From NCBI GenBank assembly GCA_964584665.1, contig CAZPAO010000010.1:1-64000 (forward strand): a stretch of 64,000 nucleotides of DNA. Reading direction: 5' to 3'. The DNA comes from DASUBN01 sp964584665 (lineage in GTDB: Bacteria > Pseudomonadota > Gammaproteobacteria > Natronospirales > REEB76). The position numbers were made by a program, and so were the translations under genes. Each line of letters begins with the position of its first letter. Positions within the stretch are counted from its first letter, which is position 1. The notes under the pieces were generated by a model. The model was not told where the DNA came from, did not search any database, and worked only from the letters and a program-made list of their open reading frames with translations. Shown here piece after piece: positions 63,853 to 64,000 of this stretch.

Positions 63853-64000
63853 ATGGCTGCCGTCCATCCCCTCGACTACGCGCCTTATTCCGAACTCGAT
63901 GACCAAGACTGCGACGCGCGCATCCGCGCCGCCAAGGCCAAGCTCGGCAAGCGTCTGGTCATCCTCGGTCACCACTACCAGCGGGCCGAGGTCTACAAGC
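63853..64000 (+). CDS. nadA: Quinolinate synthase NadA (5' part only)
   Basis: The first 49 codons are visible before the window ends. They start at the ATG at 63853 (MAAVHPLDYAPYSELDDQ) and reach KRLVILGHHYQRAEVYK, the conserved first substrate-binding motif of NadA. NadA is a 4Fe-4S enzyme that condenses iminoaspartate with dihydroxyacetone phosphate to make quinolinate for NAD synthesis. The iron-sulfur cysteines lie beyond the window. Confidence 0.9.
   Translation, partial: MAAVHPLDYAPYSELDDQDCDARIRAAKAKLGKRLVILGHHYQRAEVYK

Overview
The window is 64 kb of GC-rich chromosomal DNA from a gammaproteobacterium. Gene order points toward the Xanthomonadales/Lysobacterales side of the class: lpxC, dciA, an M23 peptidase and secA come first, then a Nudix gene, then pilB-pilC-pilD-coaE-zapD-yacG, and later an arginine cluster built on an acyl-ornithine (not ornithine) transcarbamylase. 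The placement is inferred from synteny and protein motifs only. Nearly all of the DNA is coding. I found no tRNA, rRNA, CRISPR array, prophage or insertion sequence. All genes look intact except nadA, which is cut by the right edge.

Layout. 1-6.5 kb: envelope and secretion genes (lpxC, dciA, M23 peptidase, secA, Nudix-ThiE fusion). 6.5-12.1 kb, minus strand: pilB, pilC, pilD, coaE, zapD, yacG. 12.4-20.7 kb: a glycosylation island (flippase, GT9, GT4, GT2, two tandem 650-residue TMTC-like GT-C membrane proteins). 20.8-24.5 kb: pilA with a sigma-54 promoter and helically phased PilR-type sites, then pilR and pilS. 24.5-36.5 kb: sucCD, nadE, bamD, rluD, pgeF, an ABC-F ATPase, a ZIP transporter, and clpB behind a sigma-32 promoter. 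36.5-44.7 kb: accessory genes (phytase-like esterase, two LysE/RhtB exporters, WYL regulator, cupin, DUF1801 protein, diguanylate cyclase, secreted NTF2-like proteins). 44.7-53.0 kb: argR divergent from argD-argF'-argB-argH-argG-(P-loop protein)-argC, with overlapping or closely spaced genes. 53-57 kb: two PAS histidine kinases and a lone receiver protein. 57-64 kb: NTF2-like lipoprotein, SDR, Atm1-type ABC exporter, fmdB-like gene, DUF502, aspS, nudB, nadA.

Two systems stand out. (1) The arginine operon. Its transcarbamylase carries proline at residue 90, the position known to select N-succinyl-ornithine over N-acetyl-ornithine. No argJ lies in its usual place after secA, ArgB is atypical, and an unassigned P-loop protein is translationally coupled between argG and argC. 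I infer an arginine route with succinylated (or otherwise non-acetyl) intermediates, with the P-loop protein as a candidate for a missing step. (2) A putative type IV pilin O-glycosylation system. A polyprenyl-phosphate-sugar synthase-like GT2, a flippase and two TMTC-like GT-C transferases sit immediately downstream of pilA. They resemble the eukaryotic DPM1/TMTC pairing more than the PglL/PilO type.

Non-coding structure includes two copies of a palindromic intergenic element sharing a core hairpin (9045-9190 and 38734-38841), a tandem array of four perfect hairpins between aspS and nudB, related hairpins after nadE and near 39.6 kb, and a perfect inverted repeat in the argR/argD divergent promoter.
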